A DNA stretch of 64,000 bases from Immersiella caudata (GCA_030512335.1 JAULSU010000005.1:1-64000); one strand, 5' to 3'; numbered from the stretch's first letter, positions 8,482 through 19,790 are shown. Numbers and translations are program-made. Notes: a model not told the origin generated them from the letters alone.

Positions 8482-11400
8482 TCACTCAATCGGCGAGTGC
8501 TCCACACCCGATAAATCCTCCACAATATTTGCGTAATACGTCGTAAGTCGTTTCCTGCGAAGCCACTCAGTGAAACTCATATCTCCCGGAATGTCGCCAT
8601 GGAGAGCAGACCACCTCTTCCACATGCCACTCTCCATCCTCTCGCAGATTGGTGTCAGATCTCGGCTGTACTGCAGGGCAGATCCAAAATGCTGGAAGAA
8701 GGTTGTGGTCACGTAGGATAATAGAGCCGGATGTGTCTCGAGGACTCGGCTCTCTAGTGCCCACGAGGACTCGGAGGCCGATCCATTTATCGACTCTGTT
8801 ACTGCGATAGAGTGCGGTGCATCATTACAGGGCGGAGAAGGTCCTCGACCGGGAGAAGGGGTACGGGGCCGATAAATGCTCTGAATTGGACTGTGGCTCT
8901 GGTGGGTAGAAGGTGTCTGACGAAGAGAAGGGATCTGACGCGGAGAAGAGGCCTGATGAATCCGATGGGGAGAAGGGATAGTGGGGCGAGATGAAGTAGG
9001 AGACGGTGAGGAAACATGACGATGCGTGGCAGGCTCAGGAACTGCACCCTCACTTTTGAGGGACCTCGAGTAGAGCAATGAGCTAGCGGAGCAAAAGCTC
9101 CCGGCGCTGGACTCAGAGTCTGTCAGTTGGGTTTTCCCGCTCAGACTGAGGCTGTCCCAGATTTGTTGGAGGTACTCAGAACCACCGTCTTCACCGTCTT
9201 GCCCAGCAGAGTCCTCCAAGGCCCGGTCAGGCATCCGAGATGGCCGTGTCTTCTCTCTTGCAGCGACAAGATCATCCAGCTCTGAGACGGCGATGTAGTC
9301 GAGACAGGTGTGCAGAATGCTGATGTAACCATCCGTGATGGAAAACGACGGGCCGAGAACGGCGAAACCATTGTGTTTCGAAAAGAAGTCTCGAACGGAA
9401 ATATGAATGACTTGCACAATTCGAGATTCGCCAATTTCGGGATCCATAGATCCAGCACCGGCGATATTAGACGAACGACCCGCAGTTGATACATCGTCTT
9501 CAATAGACCTGCTCTTGTTTGGCTCAAACCCTGGCATTGAGTGACCCGGTTGTGCGACCTCGATAAGGCCCATTGAGATGTGGCGGATTTGCTTCTCCAG
9601 CTGATCGTCTGTCTCCGCGTAATGGTCCGAATCTTGGAAAGCGGCAAGGGACTTCGGCGGGGGGGTTCTGAGAAATGGCATAATGTCGCGCCAGTCACGT
9701 ATGCGTAGCTCGCCACCCAAGCAAGCCCAATAAAAGAGCCGAGCGGTTACGGACCGACTTTGTGGGTGGCTTAGCAATATCTCACGATAAAGCACGTTGA
9801 GATCATCGGGAACTTCCCGAAGTTGCTCCAGTATAAACTTCAGGTTTCGCCCCTGATCTAGGTACCGGAGTACCATGTCGACAACCAGGACCACCCATAA
9901 GAAGACCCCCTCAGACATTTCGATGATGATAGCCGCTACTGCCGCCATCCGAGCAGGTATAGATTGCTCTTCTTTCGTCTCCGATGATCCGATTAGCTGA
10001 TTATGCACGTAATGCACAATGTCTGGCCCGGTGTGTTGATGCATGGTGATCAGGGAATCGGAGAGGGAGGAAATTGGGGGAATCTTTCGTGCGGATAAGC
10101 AAACTTTGGTTTCGGTCGAGCGAGCCAGAGACTGAAGGAACATCACCAAGTCCCTTTGGCTTTCATAGCTGCAAGCATCCAGGGCGTCGATGAAGATCCA
10201 CAGGCGTTTTCCACATCTTTGGTGCTGCATAAGTCGACGAAACATAAGCTTGAGCTCGGGCTCCGTCCACGAGATCGCTTCTGGCTCCCCGTCGCCAGGG
10301 AATTGAATCCCCTGTTTCTCGATGTACTGGGCGACAGCACGCTCGAGATAGTCGCTGCGCCTCAGGCGTGTGAAGAGCTGCCAGAGCATGGAACGGTACG
10401 CCCCCTCGTTGCTATTCTGCAGAGCGGTCCCTTTGGCGTCGAAGAAGTAAGAGAGGCAGACGTCTTCTTCCTGATCCTCAAGTGGAAACCGATGGATGGT
10501 GTCCCTCATGAGAACGGATTTCCCACAACCTGGTTTCCCGCAGATCCAGATAAGGCCATCAGCACCTGGAGCGCCGTGGCGCCATGCTTGAAAAGCTGGA
10601 TGCCCTGGCAGCCAGTGGCATGTTCCGGGAAAAGGCGGTTGGATTGTTTGACGTCGTTTGTCCATCCCAGGGAACCGGAAAGACTGAAGACAGGCTTTTA
10701 TGGTGCCACCCAGATCCTCGAAGCCAGGATGTAATGTGCTGTTGGAAGAGAGAATACGGTCTCTTAAAGGTCTTAACAATTCTCCCTTCACTCTGAGAAG
10801 CGACAGGTACATCTGGCGCAGCCACCCGAGCAACTTTCGAGCATTGGGGTCGTCCGGTCCCGTGAAGCGGCACATATCCCTATGGTTCGCGTGAAGAGTC
10901 TCGGCCTGTTCGCGGGAATCTCCAAGGAGTGAGGAGAAGTCAGGCACAACCTGCGGATGTCAGACACTGCCAGGTACGGATAGACGTCAATGGTCCATAC
11001 CTTGCCTCTCAGCGGGCCGATATTGAACCCAGACAGCCCCAGACCTTCCTGAAAAGTTTTTACTTGAAAGTCGTGCTTCGCCCAAAGCCTGGAGAAGGCA
11101 TCCTGACATCTCTCTAGGTCAGAGGTTCGGAGTCCAAGTGTATCCAGCGTTGCTGAGCTAGTATCTATGAGAGCAGCGCTGACAAGCATTCTCGCTTTGT
11201 TGCCCAGTTTGGCCATTTCGACGCTTCCACGATGAGGTGTACCTAGAAATACCACACCCACAGTGCGACCGACAATCGAGTCTAAGCCCGGCTGGTCAGA
11301 TGCATCGGAGAGAGCCAGCATTTCCTTGACCACGATTCCGCCGAAGGAGTGGGCCACGAAGAGGAACGGTCGACCAGGTACTGCGAAGCGCTCCAGGTCG

Positions 11401-11870
11401 TGGAGAAAGTCTTTGGCATGGCTGAAGACGGTATTCTTGTTCGTCGCTCCGCCGCCAAATCTCGAGACTTTCGTATCATAGCCCCATGTCGCCACGCGGG
11501 CTTCTGGACATTCGCGAGGGAGCAGATCCTTTGGCCAGAACAATCTGCTGGGAGTCTCCTCGCGATCGGTGGTTCTTGACGTTGCTGTCGATGGCTCTTC
11601 CTGGGCCTGTCCCAAGCCGGAGCTATTGAGATCGCCATTGTCAAGACGAGTTTCTGCACTGCGATGGCTGCGACGCAAACTGGAGGAACCCCATAACGCC
11701 TTGAGGGATCGCTTTGTGGCCCCGGCAGGACCGTCATTCTCGATGGTCGAGGTAGATTGGCTGTCTGTGAAAGTGCCCTCAGATGCTCCATGTGGGTGAT
11801 TCTTTGCAGTCCATGTCTTGATGGCGTGGCCCTGGAGGCCGTGGACAAGGACGATGCTGTGTGCAGGCAA
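8482..11870 (-). CDS. NLR-like protein: SesB-type alpha/beta hydrolase + NACHT NTPase
   Basis: Exons 11870-11001 and 10950-8482, with a 50-nt GTATGG...CGCAG intron carrying CTGAC. The joined frame reads LRGK|VVPDFSSLLGD, a usual junction in this family. The N-terminus is lipase-like: IVLVHGLQGH, nucleophile box AHSFGG, then LGTPHRGS. The NACHT domain has P-loop GKPGCGKS (about residue 427) and Walker B LWIFIDALDAC. A Ser/Pro-rich stretch with repeated SP units follows, then a short helical tail and stop; there are no ankyrin, TPR or WD repeats. At 1112 residues or more it is short for a fungal NLR, so the sensor may be lost or absent. The first exon has no ATG before an upstream stop, so a short 5' exon is likely (candidate ATG at 12013). 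Fungal proteins of this architecture are linked to heterokaryon incompatibility and immunity-like cell death; that function here is inferred. Confidence 0.8.
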
Positions 11871-12147
11871 AGCTGTGTCAGATGTGTACTCTACTGCTCA
11901 TTCGCACGGTGGGAAGATTCTTACTCAACCGCTGGTCTGGACTTAGGTGGGGTATAAACGACCCTGATGCCCAGGCAGGACATGCTAGAGCTTCTTGAGC
12001 GCTTCTTGGGCATTCTTCCTGATCAAGATCGACACTGGGGCTGAACGAAGATAATTGCAAGGCTCCGAGAGCACCAACTTTTCCCCGCATTTGATGAGTC
12101 GCAGGTGGCTATGTAGCACGTGACCAGCACGATTTCCCACCTCTCAT

Positions 12148-12573
12148 CTATTGGCCCAGAGAGGTCCTGCATATCTTTTCCACATCGGGATTTCCGTGGC
12201 GCCTTTTCACCCGCAGCCGGTCGACAAGCACCGGGAGGGCTGCGAGGCGGGCAACCCAGTTGCCGCTCGCTCGCACGACGATTAGATCCGGTGGGAGGTT
12301 AAGAATCTCGTCCCAGCAGTCGAACGAGGTAAAACTCTTGCCTTTCGGCACCTTTTCGTGACAGTGGTAAGGCTTAAGCGCGTCGTGCTGTCGCGGCATA
12401 CGTCGGACCATAGAATTGTGGAGCGCCGCGATGATGTCGACATCGGCAACCCACGTGCCGCTGTCATGGACCGACACGACAGATTCTAGTATCGAGACCT
12501 GGTTGTCACCCCGCCCCCAACTAATAGCCCCGTCATATACAGGTGTGTACACCTCCGTGAATGACAGGTGCAT
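12148..12573 (-). CDS. Hypothetical fungal protein, probably truncated
   Basis: 141 residues, ATG at 12573. Ends in a pattern I have seen in larger fungal hypothetical proteins: SVHDSGTWVADVDI in the middle, then SFDCWDEILNLPPDLIVV and RASGNWVARLAALPVLVDR near the C-terminus. No catalytic motif recognised and no family name can be given. Sequence upstream of the ATG is AT-rich repeat debris, so the gene may be the 3' half of a longer gene cut by element insertion. It neighbours the NACHT gene on the same strand. Confidence 0.5.
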   Translation of the reverse strand: MHLSFTEVYTPVYDGAISWGRGDNQVSILESVVSVHDSGTWVADVDIIAALHNSMVRRMPRQHDALKPYHCHEKVPKGKSFTSFDCWDEILNLPPDLIVVRASGNWVARLAALPVLVDRLRVKRRHGNPDVEKICRTSLGQ

Positions 12574-12985
12574 GCTTGTTGCTGAGAAGCTGTCCTAATC
12601 ACAGTTTGTCCGTCTAAGGTCTGCTGAGGGGTGCAGTGCTGCTGGGCGAGGGCCTTGGAGCACGAAACCGGACTTGGACCGCAGTTTTATCCGCATGTTC
12701 TTCTCTATTAGGCAGGATGGCCAGGTGTTAGAAGCGCTGCACACTAGATTTGGTGGATTTTATGGGGTTACAATTACTTAAATGTATTTCTTCTGAGAAT
12801 TGCTTGTTTTATCCATGTGGCTCTTTAACTTCACCAGAGAACGAAAGAAGTAATAAAATCGCGTCTGGATTTACCAGCCTACTTTACTCTGCTGATAATA
12901 ATGTTGCCAGAAACACCACACACTAGATTCGGTGGAATTAATGGGGGTTGCAACTGCTTAATTGTCTCGCTTGACCAGTCTCTTG
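12574..12985. other. Non-coding with a duplicated 45-bp segment
   Basis: A segment starting CACTAGATTTGGTGGA (12742-12785) recurs imperfectly at 12922-12963 (CACTAGATTCGGTGGA), ending in GTTRCAAYTRCTTAA. Probably repeat-element debris. No gene. Confidence 0.45.
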
Positions 12986-12989
12986 ATAC

Positions 12990-13155
12990 GACCGGTGCCT
13001 GTCGACGTGCGGTCGGCAGGAGGTTAGGTTAGTAAAGAGGGGAGGTGCAAAAGTAAGTCCTTACAGACGGTGGGTTCACTGGTTAATAGGGGTTATATGT
13101 CACTATAAGTGGAACAACACTCTAAGTGTTAAGGTAGTAAAATATAATTGAAGTC
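12990..13155 (-). mobile_element. LTR fragment related to the solo LTR at 21.5-22.0 kb
   Basis: Read in reverse complement it matches about 21860-22020 of the solo LTR: shared blocks include GTCGACRNNCGGTCGGCAGG, AAGTCCTTACAGACGG, GGTTCACTGG, TATGTCACTATAAG and ACACTCTAAGTGTTA. Only this terminal third is recognisable, so the copy is old or truncated. Confidence 0.6.
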
Positions 13156-13490
13156 GGTATAATTAATAAGTGAATACTTACGTGAGGAAGAAAGATGTAG
13201 TTTTCTTATAAATGAGTCACTAAATTAGCATTCCCAACAGACCCTTGTAAAAGCTATAGAGTAGCTGTGTTAAGAGTACAATGGTATCATGCAAAAAAAA
13301 AATAACCATGTCGGGTATTTTCAAACTAGCCCACCAGAGGTTTTTCCTGCTTCACGGACACTATTCTGCCCTGTGTGGCCCTAGCGCAAACTGTCAGAAA
13401 GAAAGGGGCTCCCGCCGGAGGTGAGCTAAGTCGAGCTCTGGTGTGGCCATGCGAGCTAAAGAAGAGCTCAGGGGAGCTGAACTGACGTAG

Positions 13491-13746
13491 TGTCAGAAAG
13501 AAAGGGGTTCAGGGGCCCTGGGCTTCCGGTCAGCAAAGCTGACTGGATGCCTGGCACCGCCTGAACACCAGTCAGCCTCAGCCATGGTGTTGACGAAGCT
13601 AAATTCCACGGAGTGGTCTATAAAGAAGGAGGTTCTGGCTTTCAGCTAGAACCTCAACAAGCAGCCTCACGCAACACAATCAATCAATTACAAACCAACT
13701 TAATTACCATCATTTCCACACAATCCAGGGTGCAGTGTTTCTGACA
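13491..13746 (+). mobile_element. Possible solo LTR (TGTCAGAAA...TTTCTGACA)
   Basis: Starts TGTCAGAAAG and ends TTTCTGACA, a 9-bp inverted terminal match with TG/CA ends, and is related to the fragment at 7626-7803 in opposite orientation. A partial third start (CTGTCAGAAAGAAAGGGG) lies at about 13393. No target-site duplication is visible (CGTAG before, GTATT after), so the boundaries are provisional. Confidence 0.5.
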
Positions 13747-13854
13747 GTATTCGCTTAAAGAAGTAGTTTAACCTACAGCATTTAACATGTAGATCATGGT
13801 GTGAGGGAAGGTTTTTTTTTTTTGGTAATTAGGAAACTAATGATTGACTAGGTA

Positions 13855-15715
13855 ACGTGCGTTATAAGCGAGCGGCGCATATAAGCGAGCGGCGCACTTT
13901 TCAACGCGACGCGCTACCCCTGATTATTTACCACATTCCACCACCAAAAACCATAGCAAGCGATTTAAACGAAGTGAGGCTTCTTTTAGCCATCCAAGCT
14001 ATTCAGAAGAATCTAAAGCTTAGTTAGCAAAAGGCAGCTAAGGTATATAATATCCTAAAAACAACACTCCGGTAACAGCTTTACAGTAGACCTGCACGAC
14101 GCAATATTTCAGCCAACTTACGTAAGCTTACGGATTTAAAAGAAAGTACAATTTTTCAGTATATAATTAAGCTATTTACACGTATATTCCACCTTTAGCT
14201 TCGTTACGTGGAAGATATAGCTAACCAATTATTACGTAAACACGACACGCCCCCTATCGGTAAGCTCTGGGCTTACAACTTCGTCAAACACCAGCCAGAG
14301 CTCCAGACGCGTTTTACACGTAAATACAACTACCAAAGGGCTAAATACAAAAATCTAAAGGTTATTAGCAAGTGGTTTACCCTCATGTATAATATAAAGG
14401 CTAAATACGGCATCCTTAATAAAGATGTGTATAATTTTGATAAGACTGGCTTTATAATGGGTATTATCACGCCTATTATAGTAGTTACTACCTCAGATGG
14501 CCGTGGTAAGGTTAAACAAGCCCAGCCTGGTAATTGAGAGTGGGCTACGGTTATCTAAGGGGTGAATTCTCAGGGCTAGGCTATCCCACCATTTATCATC
14601 TTAACTGCGTAATACCATCTTACCAATTAGTATTAAAAATGTAACCTTCCGGCCACCTGGCGTATTGTAATAACTGACAATGGCTGGATTATAAATGAGA
14701 AAGGCATAAATTAGATTTAGCATTTTGATTTACACATATCAGCTCGTACAAAGGGCAAATATCGGCTTCTGATCCTTAACGGCCACAAGAGCCACCACTC
14801 CGAAGAATTCAAGGCTTATTACCAGGCATATAACATTATTACGCTTTATATACCTCCGTATACCTTACACCTACTTTAGCCTTTAGATGTTAGTTGTTTT
14901 GGGCCGCTGAAAAAGGCGTACGGCTATTAGATTAAGCAGTTAATACGGATAAGTATCACTTACATCAGCAAGCTAAAATTTCTCTGTTCGTTTAAAAAAG
15001 CGTTTTTTACTTTAATTACGGAAAAGAATATCCAGGGGGGCTTTACCAGAGCTGGCCTTATACCGTATAACCCAGATAAAGTAATATCAAAGCTAGATAT
15101 ACGTATTTAAACCCTAACACCCCTAACCTTAGGCCAAGCCACACTACTACCTTAGACCTCCTAAACGCCACATAACCCCTAAAAGGCTACCTCACAGTCA
15201 GTATTTATTAAAAATCGAATTTCAAACTATCAGGGCAGCTCTCTAACCTCTATACTAATAGCTGTGGATCGATTAGCCAAAGGTACAATAGCTGTGATAC
15301 ATAAGGTGGCTCTTCTCCGTACAGAGGTCTCCGCATTATAAAAGGCTAATAAGGGGCTTAGTAAGCGACGGAGGGCTAAAAAAACACGTGTACGGCTTAA
15401 AGGATCACTTACTGTATAAGAGGCACAGGATTTACTGGATCAGAAGGCTGTGGGCGAGCAGTTGGCTCAGGAAACACGCCAAAGTGGTGGTGGTACAGGG
15501 GGGTCTTGTACGAAGATTCGGTGTTATGGCGTGTACGGTAAGCCTGGCCATAATACACGCACCTGTAAGGAGGCTGCAGAATCGTCTGATTCATCTATTT
15601 CTGATTCAGTTATTGTTATTTCCTAGTGTTATGGTGGAATAATTATAGATACTTGCTATGAGGTTGGGGGAAGTGCGCCGCTCGCTTATATGCGCCGCTC
15701 GCTTATAACGCACGT
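13855..15715 (+). mobile_element. Fot1/pogo-type (Tc1-mariner) DNA transposon, decayed
   Basis: 1861 bp with perfect 43-bp TIRs (13855-13897 and 15673-15715) flanked by TA on both sides (13853-13854, 15716-15717), the duplication of this superfamily. Each TIR holds two tandem copies of a TATAAGCGAGCGGCGCA-like motif. The interior is AT-rich and full of TAA/TAG stops, as left by repeat-induced point mutation, yet the GC-rich TIRs are unchanged. Length and layout fit fungal Fot1-like elements. Confidence 0.88.
14100..15630 (+). pseudogene. Fot1/pogo DDE transposase, inactivated
   Basis: Readable pieces in order: CENP-B-like HTH region (open 14208-14537, with HDTPPIGKLWAYNFVKHQPE), first catalytic Asp in NFDKTGF (family NFDETGF), TDNGWI near 14680, then LILNGHKSHHSEEF where the second catalytic Asp has become Asn (GAC to AAC), then PLDVSCFGPLKKAY with the third Asp. 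A C-terminal zinc-knuckle-like segment (GKPGHNTRTC) is at about 15535. Stops and the D-to-N change are transitions of the RIP kind. It cannot move itself. Confidence 0.8.
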
Positions 15716-15717
15716 TA

Positions 15718-15922
15718 GTGAAATTAGAATAACTGTGAAGATATAGTGTGAAGTGGGGGAAAAGAAAAAAAGAAGGAAAGGGGATGGAGAGGAAAGGGGA
15801 AACAAGGGGAATGGAAAAGAAGGAAAAAGAAAGAAAACTGCAAGAAAAAAAGCATCCATAACGAATGGCCCCAAGTACTAGCAGTTAGAAATAGTCAATG
15901 CATACGGTCAAGTGCGGCCAAG
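15718..15922. other. Purine-rich non-coding spacer
   Basis: GGAAAAG/GAAAGGGG-rich strand asymmetry from about 15755 to 15850. No gene. Lies 3' of the secreted-protein gene. Confidence 0.4.
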
Positions 15923-16694
15923 CTAGAAAAAGCCAAGAATGGAAATAAGGAGCAGCACAAGGCCCAGACCCTCACGGCTATTGCTTACAGCCCCGACTCC
16001 GGATTTCTTTCCAGGACTATCCGTGGCGGCCGCTGGCGGCAGATCCTTGGCTGGATCAATACAGTTCTCAATGCAATTCGCATTCGTCCTCCAGTCAATG
16101 CGAACGAAGCCTTCCTGCTTCACATTTTTGGAGAGGTAGTTGGTAGTGACCCAGCCACACTTTCCACAACCCTCTTTGAGGATGAGCTCCTTTGTCAGGT
16201 TGCGGATCTGTCCGAGTTTGAGGCCACCTTGGGGGACGTCGGCCACGTAGAGGCAGAGAGCTACCGGCGGGAATCGTACGAGTTAGACGGATACCAACTC
16301 TGGGCAAGGGTTGTGAGGGGAGAGAAAAGTGAAACCAAGTCAACTGACCTCCCTGATATTTGATGGGCGGAATCGTAATGGAGACTGGCCCCAGCCCAAT
16401 GGCAAAGCCAGATAGCGCAAACGAAGAGTCTTGTAAGAGGCACGTCACATGTGAATCATTGCGGAAGAAGGTGTCGTTAGGGAGATTGGCTTCCATGGCG
16501 ATTTCATAGAGGATCTGGCTTGCCGAGTGGCCTTTGAGACCCTCGATGGTGGCCACGTCACACTCAGTCCGAAAGCCATTGACCAAGTTGCTCCCCTCCG
16601 GCGGACATCGAGTCCCGGGCTTCTGGTCAGCCAGCGCTGTCTGCCAGGCTAGGCTAGCCAGGAGGGCTAATTGGAGGCAAAGATGGCGGATCAT
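15923..16694 (-). CDS. Secreted, probably GPI-anchored protein of unknown function
   Basis: Exons 16694-16349 and 16260-15923, with an 88-nt GTCAGT...GGTAG intron (phase 1), giving 227 residues. ATG at 16694 starts MIRHLCLQLALLASLAW, a clear signal peptide with a likely cut after ALA. The mature part has several Cys (TRCPP, TECD, VTCLL, LCLY, GCGKCGW, NCIENCI) and N-glycosylation sites. The C-terminus ends in a small-residue stretch and the hydrophobic tail GLGLVLLLISILGFF with no basic residue after it, typical of a GPI-attachment signal. No family recognised. It sits beside a transposon on the telomere side. Confidence 0.72.
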
Positions 16695-18075
16695 GGTGGG
16701 TTTCAGCAAAAGGAGACAAAAAGGTGCAGTGTTATGGGGCGGTGACAGTGAAGGCAGAGGGGCAACTCGATAGGGTTGATGGATGGCTGCTCTCTCGGCT
16801 TGACGATAAAAGATAGCCCATCAAATACCTCGGGCAACTGTCGTCAACTTATACTCACCATGTCACCAAGCTTTCTATTGAGCCATGTGGGGAAGAAAAA
16901 TAGCGCATCTGCTACGTAAACACGAACGGGAGCATCTCTCTCCCTTTAGCCGTTTGTTGCACAGCATGAAAGAAGGCAGCCTATCCCTCTCTCCCTTCAG
17001 CCGTTCGTTGCACAGAATGAAACAAGGCAGACTGCCCCTCTTGGACGTTCCCGAGACCAGAGCTGCATCGACGGGTACTGCCGTACATATCCTGGGTAGT
17101 CAACATGTCCACAGTCTGTTGTCACTCGTCTAGCCTAGCGGGAGCGACAGCACATACCGAGACTGCTACGGCGCCGGCTTTGTACTCTTGGTATGAAAAA
17201 ACTCGAACCGTGTCGCGTTTGTCGGGATATTTATAACCTGGTGGCATTGGGGGTCGCCAAGACGTAACTCAGTCTTAACCTGTGTTTTCATTTCCACAGC
17301 TCATGCAGCCAGCAGAGATAAAGGCCAATGGATAAAGCCATACCTAGCGAGCCCTACACGGTATTGCCCTTCTCCATGCCGGTAGCCTGATGCCCTGTCC
17401 GCGCAGCTAGTAGGTGCCCTTCCCGATGGACCCGACCCCCAAGCCGAGGTCCGGTGGCATAACAGCCCGATACCACCTGCCGCCACCGTGTATGTTGTCT
17501 ATACAAGTTGCCCCAAACACAAGGCTCCACCACATGTAGGTTTAAATTGCTGCCTAATTCTAGCTCAACGGGGCACGAAGCCACAATTGCCGGCAGCCTT
17601 GCGAGTGCCCTTTCCCTCTTTGAAACCCGATGGCACTGATGCGATGCTGTGACGTGCGTGCGAGAAAAACAGGTTGCAGCGGAGCAAGAGAATGCGCTTC
17701 GACGGCACGCGCAACAAAGAGCTGAGCACGAAATTCCGCGGTTCGAAGAAATCGCAATGGCGTGGATGGAGAGTCGAGCCCAGAAGCCCGCGCGCGGCTA
17801 TCGCGCCAAGGCTGGGGCCGGGAAACCAACCCACAGGTACCCTGTGTTTTTGGTTATGCATGCATGTTTATGGAAGTAGCTTTACCAGGATGAGGCCACT
17901 GTTTTGGTTGCGCAACCGTTTATTGAGAAGCGAGGCTACTGTCTAGCACAAGATAACGAACGTGGGGGGCGAACAAATTCAGACAACCAAGAAAAATGAA
18001 GACAGATAACAGCTCAAAGACCATCCTCTCTCATGGCACAGGCAGCAACTGCATGTACCACACCACGGGCATTCT
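16695..18075. other. Intergenic, with a duplicated 53-bp unit
   Basis: No gene supported. At about 16931-17036 a unit reading CTCTCCCTTTAGCCGTTTGT...TGCACAGCATGAAAGAAGGCAG is repeated once in tandem with about 6 changes. It lies some 240-340 bp upstream of the secreted-protein ATG and could be part of its promoter. Confidence 0.5.
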
Positions 18076-18723
18076 TTAGCAGAAACCCTGGCCGCTCTGT
18101 GTGAACCCGTACGACTTGCTCCATCCCGGGATGTTGAAGAAGCCTAGTAAATGTGTCAGCTTTTTTTCGGACCCCAAACCCCCAAAAGTCACGACTCAGG
18201 GGGCGGGAGAAGGCAAGCACATACCAGTCTGGTCCTTCCCACTGGGCGCATCGGAACAAGCGGACCTCACGCGTCCAATGGCATCGACCCACTCCGCGGT
18301 GGAGCAGGGGTTCCCGCCGGACGAGTAATTGCACATGAACGAAACGGCGTTGCCGGCGCGCGTGACGAGCGCCTGCTTGGCCTTGAGTTTCTGGCCGCCC
18401 AGGGCATTGCACGAGTTGAAGAATTGGTCCCACGCCTGGCCGCTGCCGAACTCGTCAAAGTCGTTGACGAGCGGCTGCTGGCACACGGCGCTGGATCCCG
18501 AAGGGAAATCCACTCTCCGCGTCAGCGCGTGGAACTTGGCGCTGTTGGGCAGGCCACGAGCAGCGAGGGGGTGTACATCAAGCGTTTCAAAGACGTGCTC
18601 GTTGTTGGCGTCGAGGGAGACGAGGTAGGTGCCGTCGGCGAGATCCGCAGGGACTTGGAAGGTGTGCGCCGTAGCCAGCGAGAGGAAGCCAAGGGAGGCG
18701 GTGAGGAGAAGCTTGGAGAGCAT
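18076..18723 (-). CDS. Small secreted cysteine-containing protein (effector-like)
   Basis: Exons 18723-18225 and 18143-18076, with an 81-nt GTATGT...TACTAG intron (phase 1), giving 188 residues. Signal peptide MLSKLLLTASLGFLSLATA, then HTFQVPADLADGTYLVSLD. Cys residues lie in AVCQQP, NSCNAL, FMCNYS, NPCSTAEW, RSACSD and the final GFC, an even number that suits disulfides. The tail encoded by exon 2 (FFNIPGWSKSY...GFC) shows the intron is real, because reading through gives an early stop. A TATAAAG lies about 115 bp upstream of the ATG (about 18838). No domain recognised; size and export fit candidate effectors or cell-surface proteins of fungi. Confidence 0.75.
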
Positions 18724-19379
18724 GGTGAGGGATTGCAAGGTGAAAGGCTTAGTGCGCTGTGGTGTTTGGATTTGCAGAGTGGAAGATGGTGATGAGAGTG
18801 ATGGAGTCAGGGATTTCTTGGCCTCTCCAAGTTAGCGTCTTTATACTTTTTGTGAACTGTTTCTTTCCATGAAGAGAAATAGTAATCAGTTTGTCCTGTG
18901 ATAAGCTGCTATCTCTCAGAATGGCAGGTGTTACACGTTGACCCAAACTCAACTACCTCAGGAAATACCTCATCTGCTTCCCCGAACTATACTATACTGC
19001 TATAAAACCTGTGTCTATTGAGCATGGAGTGGCTTTCTACTGCCCGGCGGTGGGAGATGACGTGCAGACGGGCATTGGCTAATTCCGGTAATTTCAACGA
19101 GTGGACGTGTAAGCCAGCCAATTCGCGCCTTTTGTGGTACTAACTCAGCCCAGCACTGATTATAAAACAATACGGACACCTTTCATGACACTCGGAATAG
19201 GTTTCATCGGTCATCCAATATACTGCAGTGAATACAAATACAATCAACTCCGGCTCGGATCACAATTCCGCGAATATTTTGATCTAGTAATCACTGGCGC
19301 AGAAAAATCAGTAAATCAGGCCACTGTTGCCTTTCTGTGTATCGGAGGGAGCTCTAATTGCGCCCATCTCCATACCCCT
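18724..19379. other. Intergenic, no gene seen
   Basis: Contains the promoter of the small secreted-protein gene. Nothing else can be supported. Confidence 0.4.
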
Positions 19380-19790
19380 TCCAGGCCAGATTTCATGTTC
19401 AGGCGAGTAATTGAGCTGCCCCCACATCAAAGCACCGTGCGATCTCCAAGAAGAAACTCGTGCGGCGTCCAGACCCTCTGCCGCCATGGTCTTAAAAGGG
19501 GATGCGCAACGGCTTTCCAGATGCCTGTTCGACCGAGAATTTCCAAGGCATTTGGCGAGGCAGGACTTGCATCGTCCCATCCCAATTTGGGGAGAAACTG
19601 AATAGCATCGTCGTTATTGTGCTGTTGCTCCCCCAACTATACCACGACCCTTGCTGCACTCCGTAAATGGCACCCATCTGTGCAACTTGGGCGCTGCGCT
19701 CTGCTTCGTCGCGCTGGTTGATGCAGATGGAATCCATCCACCACCAGATCGTAGCGTGCCCAATCAGAGTCTCATCCCCACTCCAATCAT
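19380..19790 (-). pseudogene. Fragment of a second HET-domain gene
   Basis: Reads WMDSICINQRDEAERSAQVAQMGAIY, here split as WMDSICINQ and ERSAQVAQMGAIY, the core of a HET domain of the CINQ subtype. In another frame PWRQRVWTPHEFLLGDRTVL and CGGSSI follow, corresponding to the WxRVWxxQE segment of HET proteins, with TGG changed to TGA between them. A frameshift and the stop make it a remnant. It is fused in frame to the 3' end of the other HET pseudogene just upstream. Confidence 0.65.

Noticed and set aside
10951..10977. 27-nt intron (GTACCT...CGCAG) in the NACHT gene
   Set aside because: Too short for fungal splicing; the 50-nt intron 10951-11000 sharing the same acceptor gives the expected junction.
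13491..13746. Firm solo-LTR call with target-site duplication
   Set aside because: Flanks CGTAG and GTATT do not match, so only a provisional repeat is reported.
17565..17946. Overlapping ORFs on both strands
   Set aside because: No domain, no clear start context, mutually overlapping shadows.
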